Assembly (NCBI GenBank): GCA_030159075.1
Contig: BROG01000241.1
Coordinates: 124,001 to 188,000, forward strand
DNA length: 64,000 nt
From: Atrina japonica
Lineage: Eukaryota > Mollusca > Bivalvia > Pterioida > Pinnidae
Direction: 5' to 3'
The notes under the pieces were generated by a model that did not search any database, was not told the origin of the DNA, and saw nothing but the letters and a program-made list of their open reading frames with translations. Each line of letters begins with the position of its first letter. Position 1 is the first letter of the stretch. Made by a program: the position numbers and the translations under genes. This document shows, piece after piece, positions 35,541 to 47,620 of the stretch.

Positions 35541-35671
35541 AGGTCAAGGATACTATTTACCTTGAACTTGTAATGGGGCAATTTTAAGGTCAAGAATATT
35601 ATTGACCTTGAACTTATAATGATGGGGCAATTCAATGTCAAGGATACTATTAACCTTGAAGTTATAATGAT
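35541..35671. repeat. ~47-bp tandem triplication
   Basis: AAGGTCAAGGATACTATTTA, CCTTGAACTTGTAATG and GGGGCAATT recur at 35541, 35587 and 35635. Each unit contains the inverted pair AAGGTCAAGG/CCTTGAAC. Confidence 0.88.
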
Positions 35672-35780
35672 TAAATAAATGAGTAAATAAATAGATAAAT
35701 GAAGAGATAAAAGATTAGATAGATAAATGAATAAATAGGTAAGTAAATAAATAAATACATAGATAAATAATTATAATGAT
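35672..35780. repeat. Tetranucleotide (AAAT/GATA)-rich tract
   Basis: AAATAAATGAGTAAATAAAT and AGATAGATAAATGAATAAAT type low complexity. Confidence 0.9.
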
Positions 35781-37139
35781 AATAATGAAATCTATAGAAA
35801 AAGTCAATCAGTTTATACAGTCCTAAAACTGTAGAAAATGGTGATTAATTTTATTTCTAAACCATCTATGATTTAAACTAGTAAAATATGTGTAAAGGAG
35901 AGAATTTGAACCCAAATAAATCATCATTGAATCAATCAAAAACATAACAAGAACATACCCACCCAAAGGAGTTGTAAATAATATGTCAAACAGACTTATA
36001 AAATCAACATCAACGTTCTCAAGTCTTGTGACAAAAGTTAAGAAACAGCTTTTCATCTTGAATTAATCAAGGAAATACTTTAATAATATTTTATCGGAAC
36101 CTCTGAAAAGTAGCATAACAACGACAGACAAACTAGTTGACTTTAAAAAGTAGACCTCAAACTTCATAAAACACCCGTCTTTTCTTCTTTAATAAAATCA
36201 AGTTACAAGAGTTGAAATTCTGATAGAAAAAAATATAAATTACTTCAAACACTCATGGATCGGAAACTTTATCTTTAAATGTCTACTGATAAATCCCTTG
36301 GATGACAAGGTATTTCAAACCACAGTCTTAATCATGATGACAAAGACACCCTCTGCCTCGGAGGTCAAATTTAAGAAAACTTTGACAATTACGGATACAT
36401 TGTCTGCTTCTTTGCAGCGATATCTATTGTGCTGAAATGATCTGTGACAAAACAGCAGATTTTTAACAACCTAATATTTGTATGAAACGTTAAGATTAGT
36501 TCATATTTACATAAACTTGAGATGTCTTTCCGCGAACTAAAAAGCCTTCAGAAAGTATATATATGTCTAAGATTAAGTATAGTGTATGCATATATAAATA
36601 AAACATTTTAACAAATAACATAGATTGTTTAATATGTAACATACCAAGTTTATTAAAAGCCAATAAAATTGAAAAAGATAAAGGTTCTTATATAAGCTAC
36701 ATGTAAATTAAAGTTGTGATAGAAGATATCTAGCTGTAGCTCTATTGTCATAGATACAACTTCAAATAATAGGGTACAGATTTTGATGGGTGGGTACAGT
36801 ATTAACTCTTAGCTGGGATATATCTACTGTGCTAAAAAAAATGACTACAGTTGATATTTTTATATTGAAAAATCAAAATATTTGCTATACTGTAAAATCC
36901 AAAATTTTCTCAGGCCTTTATTTTTGCAAAACAAGTTCTACATTTATTTGCGAAATGATATTTTCTTGATCATGACTTCCCACTTTGTCATATTATTATC
37001 GTACCACATTACAAATGTTGTCATCTGTACACATGTTCTGATATGAAATCACAATACATATAAACTATCTTGTTGAACTTTTCCTTTTCTTTTATGAGCG
37101 TTGCCTAAATCAAACTTGGTTTCACTTTCAGTATCAGGT
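35781..37139. other. No gene seen
   Basis: AT-rich, with slightly more CpG near 36010-36430. Minus-strand frame 35823-36056 has no recognisable domain. No exon supported. Confidence 0.4.
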
Positions 37140-37335
37140 TAGAAAATTAACCTAGCATAATTGATAAGTCTCCCCATAAATAGGGAGACTCCCTATTTTT
37201 TATGTGAAGTTTTGATAATTTCTTCTAGAAAAATCCATATCAAATTTTCCTATTAATTTTTTTTAAAAATTCAGAGTCTCCTCATGAGATTGAAAAATCT
37301 CCCCCATGAAAATTGTTCATGGTTGGCAAGTCTGA
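37140..37335 (+). repeat. Dispersed repeat, copy 1 of 2
   Basis: AGTCTCCCCATAAATAGGGA, TTTTGATAATTTCTTCTAGA, GAGTCTCCTCATGAGATTGA, AAAATCTCCCCCATG, then CATGGTTGGCAAGTCTG. The same order of blocks is at 51605-51775. Confidence 0.75.
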
Positions 37336-37636
37336 GCTAGATCTTTATATTAACCATGGGGAGATCTTACGGAATTATGTGTAAATAAAATTCTCACGAA
37401 TAAACTAGACTGATAATACGAGAAATGAAGCAAATAAAGGCCTGTGTTTGGGACTTGTGTCACAGCAAGGAATAGTTGGTCACCTTAATCAGTCTGGGTA
37501 ATCCTGGATCCTGCCCCATCAAATTCAGTACATACCTGGATTCCATTCTGGCATTCTTTTAAGAATAATTTTGAATATCATACAAAAAGGTTTTTTTTTT
37601 CATTTTGCTGATGAGAAAATCCCAAATTGGTCTAAC

Positions 37637-37730
37637 TATCTCATTCATCCCTACAGACAAATTTGGACTGGTCTATCAAATTTTTACTGATTTATAAAAA
37701 GTCCTTTGTTTTTCTAGGGTTGATGAGTTA
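37637..37730 (-). mobile_element. Family S MITE
   Basis: ATCTCATTCATCCCTACAGA at left and CTAGGGTTGATGAGTTA at right are inverted; inside are ATTTGGACTGGTCTATC and TTATAAAAAGTCCTTTG. Confidence 0.75.
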
Positions 37731-39050
37731 TTTTTGATTTACGGTAAATGAAAAAAGATGTAATATACATGTATTTACTTATCAATCATATCATGAAGTT
37801 TTACAATCAATTATTTAGTCAAATTGATAAGGTGACAGGTTAACAAGTTTTTACTGAATCTGGTGGTCCAAGGTCCAGGTGGGTTCAAATGAATATATAC
37901 AAATGTTATACAGCAAAAGAGATTCTTGTCTAAAACTTACAAAAAGGTAAAAAAAAAAGACAATTCTTATGTTTGAACATCTACTGTTACATACATTTAA
38001 AATCAATGGGGGAACCTGTGTGCTTGCTAAATGGCACTGCAAATCATCATCGCCAATCTTGTCAAGATAACTGATATCGGCAGAACTATCAAGAGGAAAC
38101 GCTGAGATTCTGTCAAAATGGAGTACATTCCTGTCTTTGTTAACACAACACTTTCTGCATGTCTGTCACCATTAACAAAATTTTCTAAGTGAATATTATC
38201 TTAATCATTAGATTTTGCCCTAACTGGCCATATTCTTATCGGGGAGCATAATTCTAGTTAAAGAGATATTCACAAATGATGTGAACCTTGTCTATAAAAG
38301 AGATATTATCATGTTTGTGGTTTTGTCATTTTTACACCTCCACTGACACCGGGGAACATTTAAAAATGTGACGTCATTTATAGTAAAATCCATATAACCT
38401 GGCAGGGTGTAGTCTTATGAACCCATTCTTGACCTGGACAATTTAAAATTATAGGAATTAAAGCATAAAAATTACACTGGCAAGAGTTATCTTCCCTACT
38501 TTTCACCGTACCTTGAAGTATCAAGGACGAATAAAAAGCTGTTGTTATGAAGCCTGTCTTAACCAAAAAGTAAATACAATTACCCATATGATAATCAAAA
38601 GGTTACTCTGTCCCATTTAGTGATGCTTTTTATATTGTTTTAGATTTCATATTTTTTTTTCTAAAAATATAGCAACATCACCCGGTTAAATAAAGTATCG
38701 GATACTTACATGTAGAGATAAATAACATACACTCATTCCATTTATGTAAATGACAAAATATACTATGAACATTCCTACATAAAACTACATAGCAGATCAT
38801 TTCCTAAGGAACCAAACCTATCTGAGAGGGAAAAGTAGTCATTCAACCGGGATTTTCCACACTCTTTTGGGAATAGGACGTGGGCCTTTTGAATTGGGAA
38901 TTTTAGCAACATTTTATTGAAATTAGGAAATCCAAAAATAGACAAATCTATTTGAAAATACAAAAATATCTTAAAATTCATTGTCATTTGACTTCATTTT
39001 GGAAATGTTTTGGAATTGGTAATGGCACCTTATTTTGGACCCCTATGATA
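37731..39050. other. No gene seen
   Basis: AT-rich unique-looking DNA. Three short minus-strand frames (37851-38987) show no recognised domain. Confidence 0.45.
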
Positions 39051-39195
39051 AGGTGGAAAATTCCTTTTCAAGACAGGTGGCTTCTCAAATGAGTTCTATA
39101 TGGAGAAATACTTAAAACAATTGGTTTTCAAAATGTGTTGTCTCAAGACAAGTGCCCTCTCTTATCAGTTGCCTTAAAAGACAGGTTCATCTGTA
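39051..39195 (-). mobile_element. Family L MITE, reverse orientation, diverged
   Basis: TTTTCAAGACAGGTGGCTTC, AATTGGTTTTCAAAATGTGT, CTCTTATCAGTTGCCTTAAA, and the right end GACAGGTTCATCTGTA. Confidence 0.7.
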
Positions 39196-40155
39196 TCCAT
39201 GTAACTGTTTGCTTGGCAGGAACACTTATGTCAAATTCAATATCATATTCAGTTTGTTTATATCCATATCTGATTTTAGTCATCTTCCTCTCTTTTGATA
39301 CAGGATGTCTAAATTTTAATAAAAATATTTGAATGGTGACTTAATTTGAAGTATGATCCATATGTGTTAATTGCAATATTGGATTTTACATAAATGACAA
39401 GGGTCGGAAAACAAAATACATCACAGAATTCTTGACTTCCCCGGTACATCTCACGTAAAATATTGCTCATAACAATTTTAATGGCCTTTTTTTTCCCACA
39501 GATGCATACCCACAAACCACAAAATATACATCTTAGTATATGTAAATGTCTTGCTCTTCAACTTTAGTACATTAAAGCAATACAAACATGTAATCGGAGA
39601 TTTTATGGAACACTTTAACATATCGATGGCTTGTGTTTTATATATATACATTTCGCATTGTTATTAGTAGGAATCAGATATCCGATATTAAGAAGTACGT
39701 GAATTATATTTGTCCATCTTCTCTTGTCTAATTAAATAATACACCGTCAATGTTTTGTATAATGCTAAACGGTCACATATAGAAAACTCTGAAGTTATTG
39801 GGTAATGTTCAAAGAGACGACTTTAATATTGATATGTTTTAGGTACTGTACCTTTTATCAATTAAGATCAATTAAGTGTATATGAACTTGCATGAACATA
39901 TACAAAGGTTCATTGTACATATCTGAATTGTCATAGGTAAGCTGTAATCATTGATAATTATTGTCAAAGTTTAACGAAAAGGAAACGATAGATGCGACAT
40001 CATCGAAAGTTTTGTACAGCCATCAACATTTATGTATTCAGCATAAAAACTGGCAGTTTACTAAATAAAATTACCATTGAGCAAATACTATTATTAATTC
40101 AAGTTATAATGAATATATTCATGTTTTACCATGTCAGAATAGGTCTACAAGAAAT
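39196..40155. other. No gene seen
   Basis: AT-rich, with no recognised element; frames under 110 codons without recognisable domains. Confidence 0.45.
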
Positions 40156-40292
40156 ACACACACACATACAGATATACATACAAACACCCAGACACACACA
40201 CATACACACACACCCCCAGACACCCCCCCACCCCAGACACACACACACACCCAGACACACACACACATACACCCCCCCACACACACACACAC
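40156..40292. repeat. CA/CCC-rich low-complexity tract
   Basis: ACACACACATACACACACAC interleaved with CCCCAGACACCCCCCCACCC blocks. Confidence 0.93.
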
Positions 40293-40699
40293 TTAAAGCA
40301 AAACATCAGAATGAATAAGAAAAATCAGCAGAAGAATTGGACTAGGAAAAGTAAAATACCAAGGTAAATATTGAAGTCTGGTCGAGATAAAAAAAGACTT
40401 AAATATTTCAAAACAACTAGTAGGTGTTTTCAGAACAAGTAACTTGTAACCAAACTTTTATTTTGGTGCAATACAGCAAGTTTTTGTGTTTTTTTCTTCC
40501 GCTATAAAAACACAGGCAATAAGGACCACCCAAGATATGGTTAATGTCTGCCCTGTTTTTATCATACAATAAATTGGTGATACATATGTATGTACAGCCA
40601 GTCAGCTACTGATATTGCACTTCTACAGCATCATGCAAGGGAAGACAACTCCTTTGAGAAGCTTTTTATTGTTTTGGATGACTGTATAAGTTTATTTTG

Positions 40700-40955
40700 T
40701 ATTTTGAATTTTAAATGGTGTTTTATGCCACACTCAACAATTTTTCAGTTATATGGTGGCAGCCAGTTTTTATTGGTGGAGGAGAGAATCGAATTACAAA
40801 GTACCTGGGAAGAAACCACCGGCCTTCTGGTAGTGAAGTGGAAAACTTTCTTACAAAAATCAGCTTAGGTTTCAGTGGGGTCAGACCTGTGCGGACCAGA
40901 AGTGACATACTTCATGATTCAAAGAGTGATGTTTAACCACTCCTCCACAGAGGCC
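40700..40955 (-). mobile_element. tRNA-derived SINE, family 2, near full length, reverse orientation
   Basis: On the minus strand it reads GTGGAGGAGTGGTTAAACAT (A-box region), then GGTCTGACCCCACTGAAAC (degenerate B box), AGAAAGTTTTCCACTTCAC, AGAAGGCCGGTGGTTTCTTC, CTCCTCCACCAATAAAAACT, ATTGTTGAGTGTGGCATAAA and ATTCAAAATACA. Overlapping frames at 40590-40936 lie mostly inside it and are not genes. Confidence 0.88.
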
Positions 40956-42414
40956 CCCATTTATCTCGTATAATCATACCAATCACCGAGTCAGTTGTGA
41001 TTGGTGCATTATTATGAATATTGAATTAGAATTATCATTATTTATGAAAATGAATAACTCAAATAAAGTGAACATTTCATCTGAATTAAATGGACATATA
41101 TAAAGTTATTCATATCTAACTCTTTAAAGAAATACAAAATGGGTTCATTTATTTAAAGAAATATCATATTGGACATAAAAATAACACTTAAGAATTGAAA
41201 TGAAATACAAAATAGATAAATCCACGATGGAATCTTCTACATATTGTGATACCACAATGCGTAGCCTTTATCAGACTAATAAGTTGCACAAAGCATTGTG
41301 GTGTCACAAAATCATGAACAAAAATTGGCACTTTCAGATCTTTTGGATTCAGCTATTATGCAGAAATAACTCAATAAAAGAAAATGAATAGATTTATTTG
41401 CATAATATGAAAATGTACTAATTTTTATGGTTAATGCGAGGCAAAAAAGACCATATTGATTCAACGATCATGCTGTGCTAATCCCAGTAATCATACAAAA
41501 TGTTATATTGCACTTTTTGTCTTCGTTAAAACTTCGCCTCAGCTAGGTCATCATGACAAGCAAAATCTATTGAAGAACCATAATACTAATCCTGTTATGC
41601 ATGTATCAATAAAATTAATTTTTCTATTTTAAGGAAAATCTCGATAATTTCTTAAACTAATTATATAAGAGTTATAGATTTGTATAATGGTTATGAATAT
41701 GGTTTCTTAAACTTAATTTGTAAATCTTATAAAGCAGTTGTAATATGTGAGATATAATAAAAATCATTTTACCTTACCAGTTTTTTTTAATGCCTTTCTG
41801 GTATTATGAAATTTCAGACTTATATCCATGTAAAAAAATTATAAACAAAGGCAGTATATAATAATGAAACGTAATATTTAAATATTTATAAATCATTTTC
41901 TAATTAGTGATGATTGAAATTTAATCAAAGATGAAAGTTAATGATGTTTTTTAAACAAATGAATAGATTAAAAAACCAGAAAAATGAATAAATGAATTAA
42001 CAAACACAAACAAATAAACAGATAAATGAATAAACTATAGAACATAAAGGATATGTTTGCACCTTTTTAAATTAACTGCGCTATACTTTGGACAACAAAA
42101 GCATACACATTGCCATAAAATTGGCAATCTATTGACATCATTGGAATCTGTATTGCTTTGCTGTACAGTGTTACAGAAGGTCCACAGTTAAACAAAAATA
42201 GTGTATTGTTGATATCAAAATTGTGCTATAGATGTCTTGAATACATATTCATACTGTAAAACCTCCTCTCCCCCTGGATTTTCACTCTTTTCTCTTTTAT
42301 TTCAGGAAGTATATTCACCCTGTCTTAATTTCGACATAAATTACCAGTCTCATGGATGATATTCATGCTTTGATTCTCACCCTCACATCTAAATGCAAAT
42401 GGCTAAAATCAAAG
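40956..42414. other. No gene seen
   Basis: Very AT-rich; AAATGAATAAATGAATTAAC-type tetranucleotide tract near 41960-42045. Confidence 0.45.
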
Positions 42415-42690
42415 AGCTGACCTGGCTCAGTCCGTAGCATGCTCAACTCTTGATTGTGAGGCCGTGAGTTTGAGTCCAGCCGGCGGGAGGTCAGTTTCCT
42501 GTCCTTCAAATGTGAAAGTAAAAACTGAGGTCCTGTGTCACAGTAGGTGTCAGCACTTTAAAGATCCCTCACTACTCAATGGCCATAAGTGCCAAGCCTA
42601 GGCCAAAATTTGAAGCCCTTCACCGGCATTTGGTGATGTCTCCATATGAGTGAAAGATTCTTGAGTGGGATGTTAAGCAACAATTAACAA
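42415..42690 (+). mobile_element. tRNA-derived SINE, family 1
   Basis: The A-box region ACCTGGCTCAGTCCGTAGCA and B-box region GAGTTTGAGTCCAG are well preserved. The body TCCTGTGTCACAGTAGGTGT and tail GATGTCTCCATATGAGTGAA, CTTGAGTGGGATGTTAAGCA precede a short poly-A. It is the best-preserved copy of this family in the window. Confidence 0.92.
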
Positions 42691-42762
42691 AAAAAAAAAA
42701 GCTAAAATTAAACAGGAGTGAAATTTTCCATGTATACAGTAGACAAACATATATTCATGTGT

Positions 42763-42910
42763 ACAGGAAAACCTGCCATAACGGACACCTTGATTCAGCA
42801 GACACCCTCTGATAACAGACATTTTGTCTAGGTCTTGATTTACATTGTTACATAACACTACTAGAATCTGTTTTAAATAAACAGACAACTCCCTTACCCA
42901 CACAATGGAC
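42763..42910 (-). mobile_element. Fragment of a GGCCACCT-like inverted-repeat element
   Basis: TACAGGAAAACCTGCCATAA, GGACACCTTGATTCAGCAGA and ATAACAGACATTTTG resemble the ends of the 25.1 and 61.3 kb elements. Orientation and limits are uncertain. Confidence 0.4.
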
Positions 42911-43069
42911 AAAGTTGTTGGCCCCTATATGCAAAATTTCTTTATTTTTAACCTGGAATTAGCAAACAATCTTCCTATTATCAACTTCCATTGTCACAAA
43001 AAATTTCTCACAAAGCTGAATACATGTATAGATAAATATATATATCAGACCAGAAAAATACTTTGCAAT

Positions 43070-43220
43070 AAAATTTCGAGATAAAAACTTTGAGATATGC
43101 GGAATAAAAGTAGTTTAAATATATTCAGTAAAATAATCGGGACCAACCAGCTGTTCAACTTTGACATAACAGAAATTTCGACTCATACGTTTTGACATCA
43201 CGGGATTCCACTGTATATAT
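43070..43220 (+). repeat. Dispersed repeat, second copy of that near 28990
   Basis: TTTCGAGATAAAAACTTTGA, GGAATAAAAGTAGTTTAAAT, ACTTTGACATAACAGAAATT, TCGACTCATACGTTTTGACA, GGGATTCCACTGTATA. The right end resembles the sequence at 30241 and 30337. Confidence 0.65.
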
Positions 43221-45010
43221 ATATCTTATTTTACAAAAGAAAGAATTTACAACCATGAGTTCACAAGGGCCTTAATAGTTATCTTAAGCAGTACATACTT
43301 TTGCAGTCAAAATGAGGTCTGCCCCTTATTTGTGTAGATGAATCCGCAGTGATTTTTAAGAAATCATTATTGTGGAAATTTCATCGAAATACACGACATA
43401 TGGTGACGGTGACAAAAAGAGTAAACTGAATATAGATATATCTATATGTAGTTGTACATTATAGATTACAATGGAATAAAACAAAAATAAATAAGCAGTT
43501 TACTGAACAAAAATCTTATTGAAAAAATCACACAAACAATCTGAAATACAATTAGAACAAAATACATATTAAAGGTACAAATAGATCTACGATGTATTTA
43601 ACAAACTGAAATTTAACAATTTGTACAAACTAAACAAAACAGTTGCACATTTTTTTTCCAATTTACCAAAGCATATTAACTTAACTGCACATGAATTATC
43701 ATTGTGATAACGGAATGGCTTCATTAACGCAGACAAAGAAATACGAGAGACTTGTGTTTTTTAAATCAGCACTTTAAGTTGTGTGTAAGAAGTAAACTTG
43801 GCAATAAAACAAGATTTATATACACTCTCATGCTAGTGTTATTTATCACTATACAAATATAGCACTCTTGAAATTTCCAAATACTTCCAGATAAAATAAC
43901 ACAAAGATATATATATCTGATCTAACATCGATGGATTTAGAAATATCCATTGCTCGCTTTCACAAAACTAGAGCACAAAGAAAGGTAATTCATTTGAAGA
44001 AATCTAAATATTGTACAACCATTTTTTTTTTTATTGAAGATCAAGTTTAACGTCACAGCACTACAAGAAAATAAATATTTATCTGTAACATAGACATTTG
44101 AATAAGTCAATTTTAATGCTACTCTATTGACTCTCAAGAAATCTTTTATAAAGGAACAGCTTACAATGAATAAAAAAAACTTACTGCAATTAATTGAGCC
44201 AAAATATATATAACATTGTCTGATTTACAAATAAAATATTAAATGCTGTTGCCAAACTTTATAAAATAAAAAAGGAAATCTTTGGTCTAAATGATTGGTA
44301 TTTAAACTGCTCCTCTTAAAAAAGAGTTTTTTTATTAAAAGATAATTTTTATGGCAAGATAATGAAAAAGAAAAAATACAAATGAAATTATTTTAAAATT
44401 CTCTTGAAAATTGGACCTTGATTCTTATGGTGTAACAAAGCCATTTTGATGATGGTATTTCATTGTTTGAAACCTGTTTACAAAAACTGAAAAAGTGTTC
44501 AGATTCCTTGTTGAACTAGAGTATATGAAAAATTCATGACTAAATATCAACACAATGACTTTGCAAGAAAATGACATGATGACATGGGGACTAAATAGAA
44601 AAAAATATATCTCAAAGGGTCTTAGAGGATGTCCTAGCATCATTGCTCGCAAACTTGGGGCCCATATGGGGACCAGCTGCTTTCATCTGGCATCCTGTCC
44701 ACTGGAGATACTGATGACTGAATTAAGTTGAAATTTGCGGAGTACATATGAAGCATCATTATTGAGGTATTTATACAGATAAATGACAATGGATGACAAA
44801 TAAGGGATAGAGCACAATGGATGATGCATGATGTTTACGAATTACCACAGCTGTTGGCTCAAATAACCTACAAAACTCAAAATTAATGAAAACGGTCTTT
44901 TCTGGGAGGTGGTCCATCGTATTGAGGTTCCTTGCCTACATGTAAAGGTATTTTCAATAAGAGAATAACTGGAAAACTTGTGAAACAATATGGCAAATGA
45001 GGTGGTCTGC
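43221..45010. other. No gene seen
   Basis: AT-rich. AAGGGCCTTAATAGTTATCT at about 43266 resembles the left end of the 33.4 kb element, without the rest. Minus-strand frames 43937-45057 have no recognised domain. Confidence 0.45.
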
Positions 45011-45390
45011 AGGTAAGTTGAAACCTGTCTTGAAAGATCACTCTCATGAAAGACCACCTGTCTTATGAGACCACATTCTGAAAATCACTTGGTTAAAAAA
45101 TCCTGTAAATAAAACCTCTTTTGAGTGAATAAAACTTCTTCCAAGTAAATAAAACTTCTTCCAAGTAAATAAAACCTATTTCAAATAAATAAAACCCCTT
45201 TTGAGTAAATAAAACTTCTTCAGAGAAAATAAAACCTCTTTTAAGTAAATAAAACCTCTTTTGAGTACATAAAACTCCTTCCAAATAAATAAAACCTCTT
45301 CCAATTAAATAATACCTCTTTTGAGTAAATAAAATCTCTTATGAGTGAGCATGTTTCTTGAGACCACATTTCAGTGGCAGACAGGGTTTA
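45011..45390 (+). mobile_element. Family L MITE enlarged by an internal 20-bp array
   Basis: The left half is standard: GTTGAAACCTGTCTTGAAAG, CTCATGAAAGACCACCTGTC, TTATGAGACCACATTCTG. The right half is also recognisable: TTCTTGAGACCACATTTCAG then TGGCAGACAGGGTTT. Between them, the AAATAAAACCTCTTTTGAG segment present once in other copies has expanded to a tandem array. The right terminus is lost. Confidence 0.82.
45105..45345. repeat. 20-bp tandem array, ~12 units, inside family L MITE
   Basis: Units such as GTAAATAAAACTTCTTCCAA and GTAAATAAAACCTCTTTTGA have period 20, measured between CCAAGTAAAT at 45141 and 45161. The minus-strand frame 45093-45284 is periodic, not a gene. Confidence 0.93.
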
Positions 45391-45399
45391 ACATTTTAA

Positions 45400-45560
45400 A
45401 AAGTCACCATTAGGTGATTGTGACTCTATCTCACAAGGTAATGGTCTATGTTCAAATCTCAATAGATCTTACCGATACCTTTTTATCCAGGATAGTAACT
45501 TATCCTTCTCCAAACGATGCACACCCCATAGTTCTGGATCAACTACTTATGTTTAACGTG
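45400..45560 (+). mobile_element. Possible SINE head
   Basis: A tRNA-like stretch with TCACCATTAGGTGATTGTGA and a B-box-like TGTTCAAATCTC is followed by ACCCCATAGTTCTGGATCAA. It has no full-length partner in the window. Confidence 0.35.
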
Positions 45561-45597
45561 CAACCATGAGATTTGTTACATGCACTTGTTCCTACAG

Positions 45598-45860
45598 AAT
45601 GGGGTCTGTGTAGCCATGTGGTTAACTTAAAGCATTGTGCTTTGAAACATGAAGTCTATCACTTCTGGTCAGTGCAGGTTCAACCCCATTGCAACTTGGC
45701 TGATTTCTGTAAGAAAGTTTGCCAGTTTACTCGTGGAAGGCTGGTGGTCTCTTCTTGAGTAAAATGTAATTGGGTTCTCTCCTCCACCAATAAAAATTGG
45801 TTACCACCATATAACTAAAACAAATGTTGAGTTTGGCAAAAAACAACACTAAAATTTCAA
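45598..45860 (+). mobile_element. tRNA-derived SINE, family 2
   Basis: GTGTAGCCATGTGGTTAACT (A-box region), TGCAGGTTCAACCCCATTG (B-box region), GTAAGAAAGTTTGCCAGTTT, GGCTGGTGGTCTCTTC, CTCCTCCACCAATAAAAATT and ATGTTGAGTTTGGCAAAA follow the family order. The 61-aa frame at 45573 overlaps it and is not a gene. Confidence 0.88.
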
Positions 45861-45889
45861 ATTTCCCAGAATAGGCTTGTGTAATAAGC

Positions 45890-46020
45890 ACTGGGCAAAC
45901 AGTAACACTTATTGCATTGTAATCAGCCCATAGCACAGGTCAAAATTTGTAGACCTTCATCTACAATGGATGACATGTTTGTATAAGTGAAAACTTATTA
46001 GTGGGAATAAATATACCAAG
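45890..46020 (+). mobile_element. SINE-like tail fragment
   Basis: CAGCCCATAGCACAGGTCAA, AAATTTGTAGACCTTCATCT, ATGACATGTTTGTATAAGTG, AACTTATTAGTGGGAATAAA. Related text (GTCAAAATTTGT) occurs near 63190 and, reversed, near 51040 and 55055. Confidence 0.5.
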
Positions 46021-46430
46021 ACAGGCAAAGAAAAACCAACTACTACTAAGTTCCAAAAGTGAATTTTTCATAGAAAAATCCAAAAAGGCCCTATGCCACA
46101 GATATGTGGCACATAACTATGGTCATATGGCACAAAACCTTAGAACAAACAGAAATTCATAAACATTTCATTTATAGTAAGTGATGTAACATAAATGAAA
46201 TATTCTTGGCAGAATATGTAATGTGCCATTCCAAGTTTTATCCATGTTAAGCGTGCGCTTTGGTTTAGGACGTATTTAAAAAAAAAACACACACAAAATT
46301 GGTATTACTGGGGTATATGTTCCTTTCATAAGCACATGAAATGAACGTGTTTTATTTGTTGCATTTGATCTGATGCAGGCATAGTGTTCAGATATAATAA
46401 AGTTAAAATACCATCAAATATTTTCAAAAA
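46021..46430. other. No gene seen
   Basis: AT-rich. CTATGCCACAGATATGTGGC at about 46091 contains a small hairpin (GCCACA/TGTGGC). Nothing else recognised. Confidence 0.45.
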
Positions 46431-46433
46431 GTA

Positions 46434-46664
46434 CTCAAGGCCTACTGTAGCACACTCAAGGCCTACTGTAGCACACTCAAGGCCTACGGTAGCATACTCA
46501 AGGCCTACTGTAGCACACTCAAGGCCTACTGTAGCACACTCAAGGCCTACGGTAGCATACTCAAGGCCTACTGTAGCACACTCAAGGCCTACTGTAGCAC
46601 ACTCAAGGCCTACTGTAGCACACTCAAGGCCTACTGTAGCACACTCAAGGCCTACTGTAGCACA
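46434..46664. repeat. 21-bp tandem array, 11 units
   Basis: The unit is ACTCAAGGCCTACTGTAGCAC. The third and sixth units carry the same GGCCTACGGTAGCATAC variants, 63 bp apart, indicating a three-unit higher-order duplication. Frames on both strands (AHSRPTV and ECATVGL repeats) are artefacts of the 21-bp period. Confidence 0.96.
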
Positions 46665-47212
46665 CTGAGGGTACCGTAGTGTACTCTGGTTAGTAGGAAC
46701 CACTTACTCAGCTCCATGATAATCTGATGTTATTTATTTCTATCAAATGATTTCAATTATAATTGAAGAGTTTCATGTTTTCATTCGGTTTTGTGTTTTT
46801 TATCAAAAAAACTTGGAGTGGCCAAAAGAAAGAAAAATCAAAACAGAATTTTGTTGATATAAATGGAAAGACTTTCTAAATGACACAAATACTTTGAAAT
46901 CAACACCATGAGAATACAAGTATTGATTTTCATGAGACGATATAATGGCTATCCATCGTGATAATTGACAGACAAAAGAATTATGAATATTTCAAAAACT
47001 TTTCGTGTCATATTATTTACATGTGAGAGGAAATGACAAAATAAATTAATCACCTCACTCAATTTCAAATATCCTAAGGCATGTAAAAATGTTGTCCATA
47101 ATATTACATCACAACAATTCTTAAATCTACGCAGGAAAATATTGAGTCAAAGAATTTATAGGAACTTGTATATATTTTGTTTAGAAATAGTTGGCTGTGA
47201 AGGCAGACCATA
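46665..47212. other. No gene seen
   Basis: AT-rich. GGTACCGTAGTGTAC just after the array looks like a decayed unit. Confidence 0.45.
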
Positions 47213-47620
47213 TAGCTCGCCTGTTTTATGTTTGTTATGATTTAGGTCAAAATCAGGCCACTACAATGTTGAGAAATGATGCTAGACAATGTCCATGTGA
47301 GGTTTCATGGCTGTAGCAGCAGTACTTTGCCCAAAATTGACTGAAACAAAATGCTTAATGCAGTACAATTCATATAATAAATGATTAAGTGCAGACGAGC
47401 TATAAATTTGGGTCAAAATTAGGCCACAGCAACCAGCACCCCCCTGCATTATTGAGTAATGACCCTAAACAATGTGCATGTGAAGTTTTATCACTGAAGC
47501 TGTAGTACTTTGCCCACAATGGACTGAAACAAAAAGCTTAATAAAGGAAAAGGATGACACCGACAACAATGCCCATGCAGTGACAGCAATAGTTCTTCTG
47601 TTCTTTCAACAGGCGAGCTA
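47213..47620. mobile_element. 408-bp TIR element with internal duplication
   Basis: TAGCTCGCCTGTT at 47213-47225 is perfectly inverted at 47608-47620 (AACAGGCGAGCTA). Two internal copies begin near 47246 and 47413: GGTCAAAATCAGGCCAC/GGTCAAAATTAGGCCAC, ACAATGTSCATGTGARGTTT, then GTAGTACTTTGCCCA and TGACTGAAACAAAAWGCTTAA. It has no coding capacity. Confidence 0.8.

Noticed and set aside
40590..40936. Overlapping 92- and 73-codon plus-strand frames
   Set aside because: They lie mostly over a reverse-oriented tRNA-derived SINE, with another frame open on the opposite strand.
42415..42490. Intact tRNA gene
   Set aside because: The A and B boxes are present, but no acceptor or anticodon stem forms, and the sequence continues into a SINE body.
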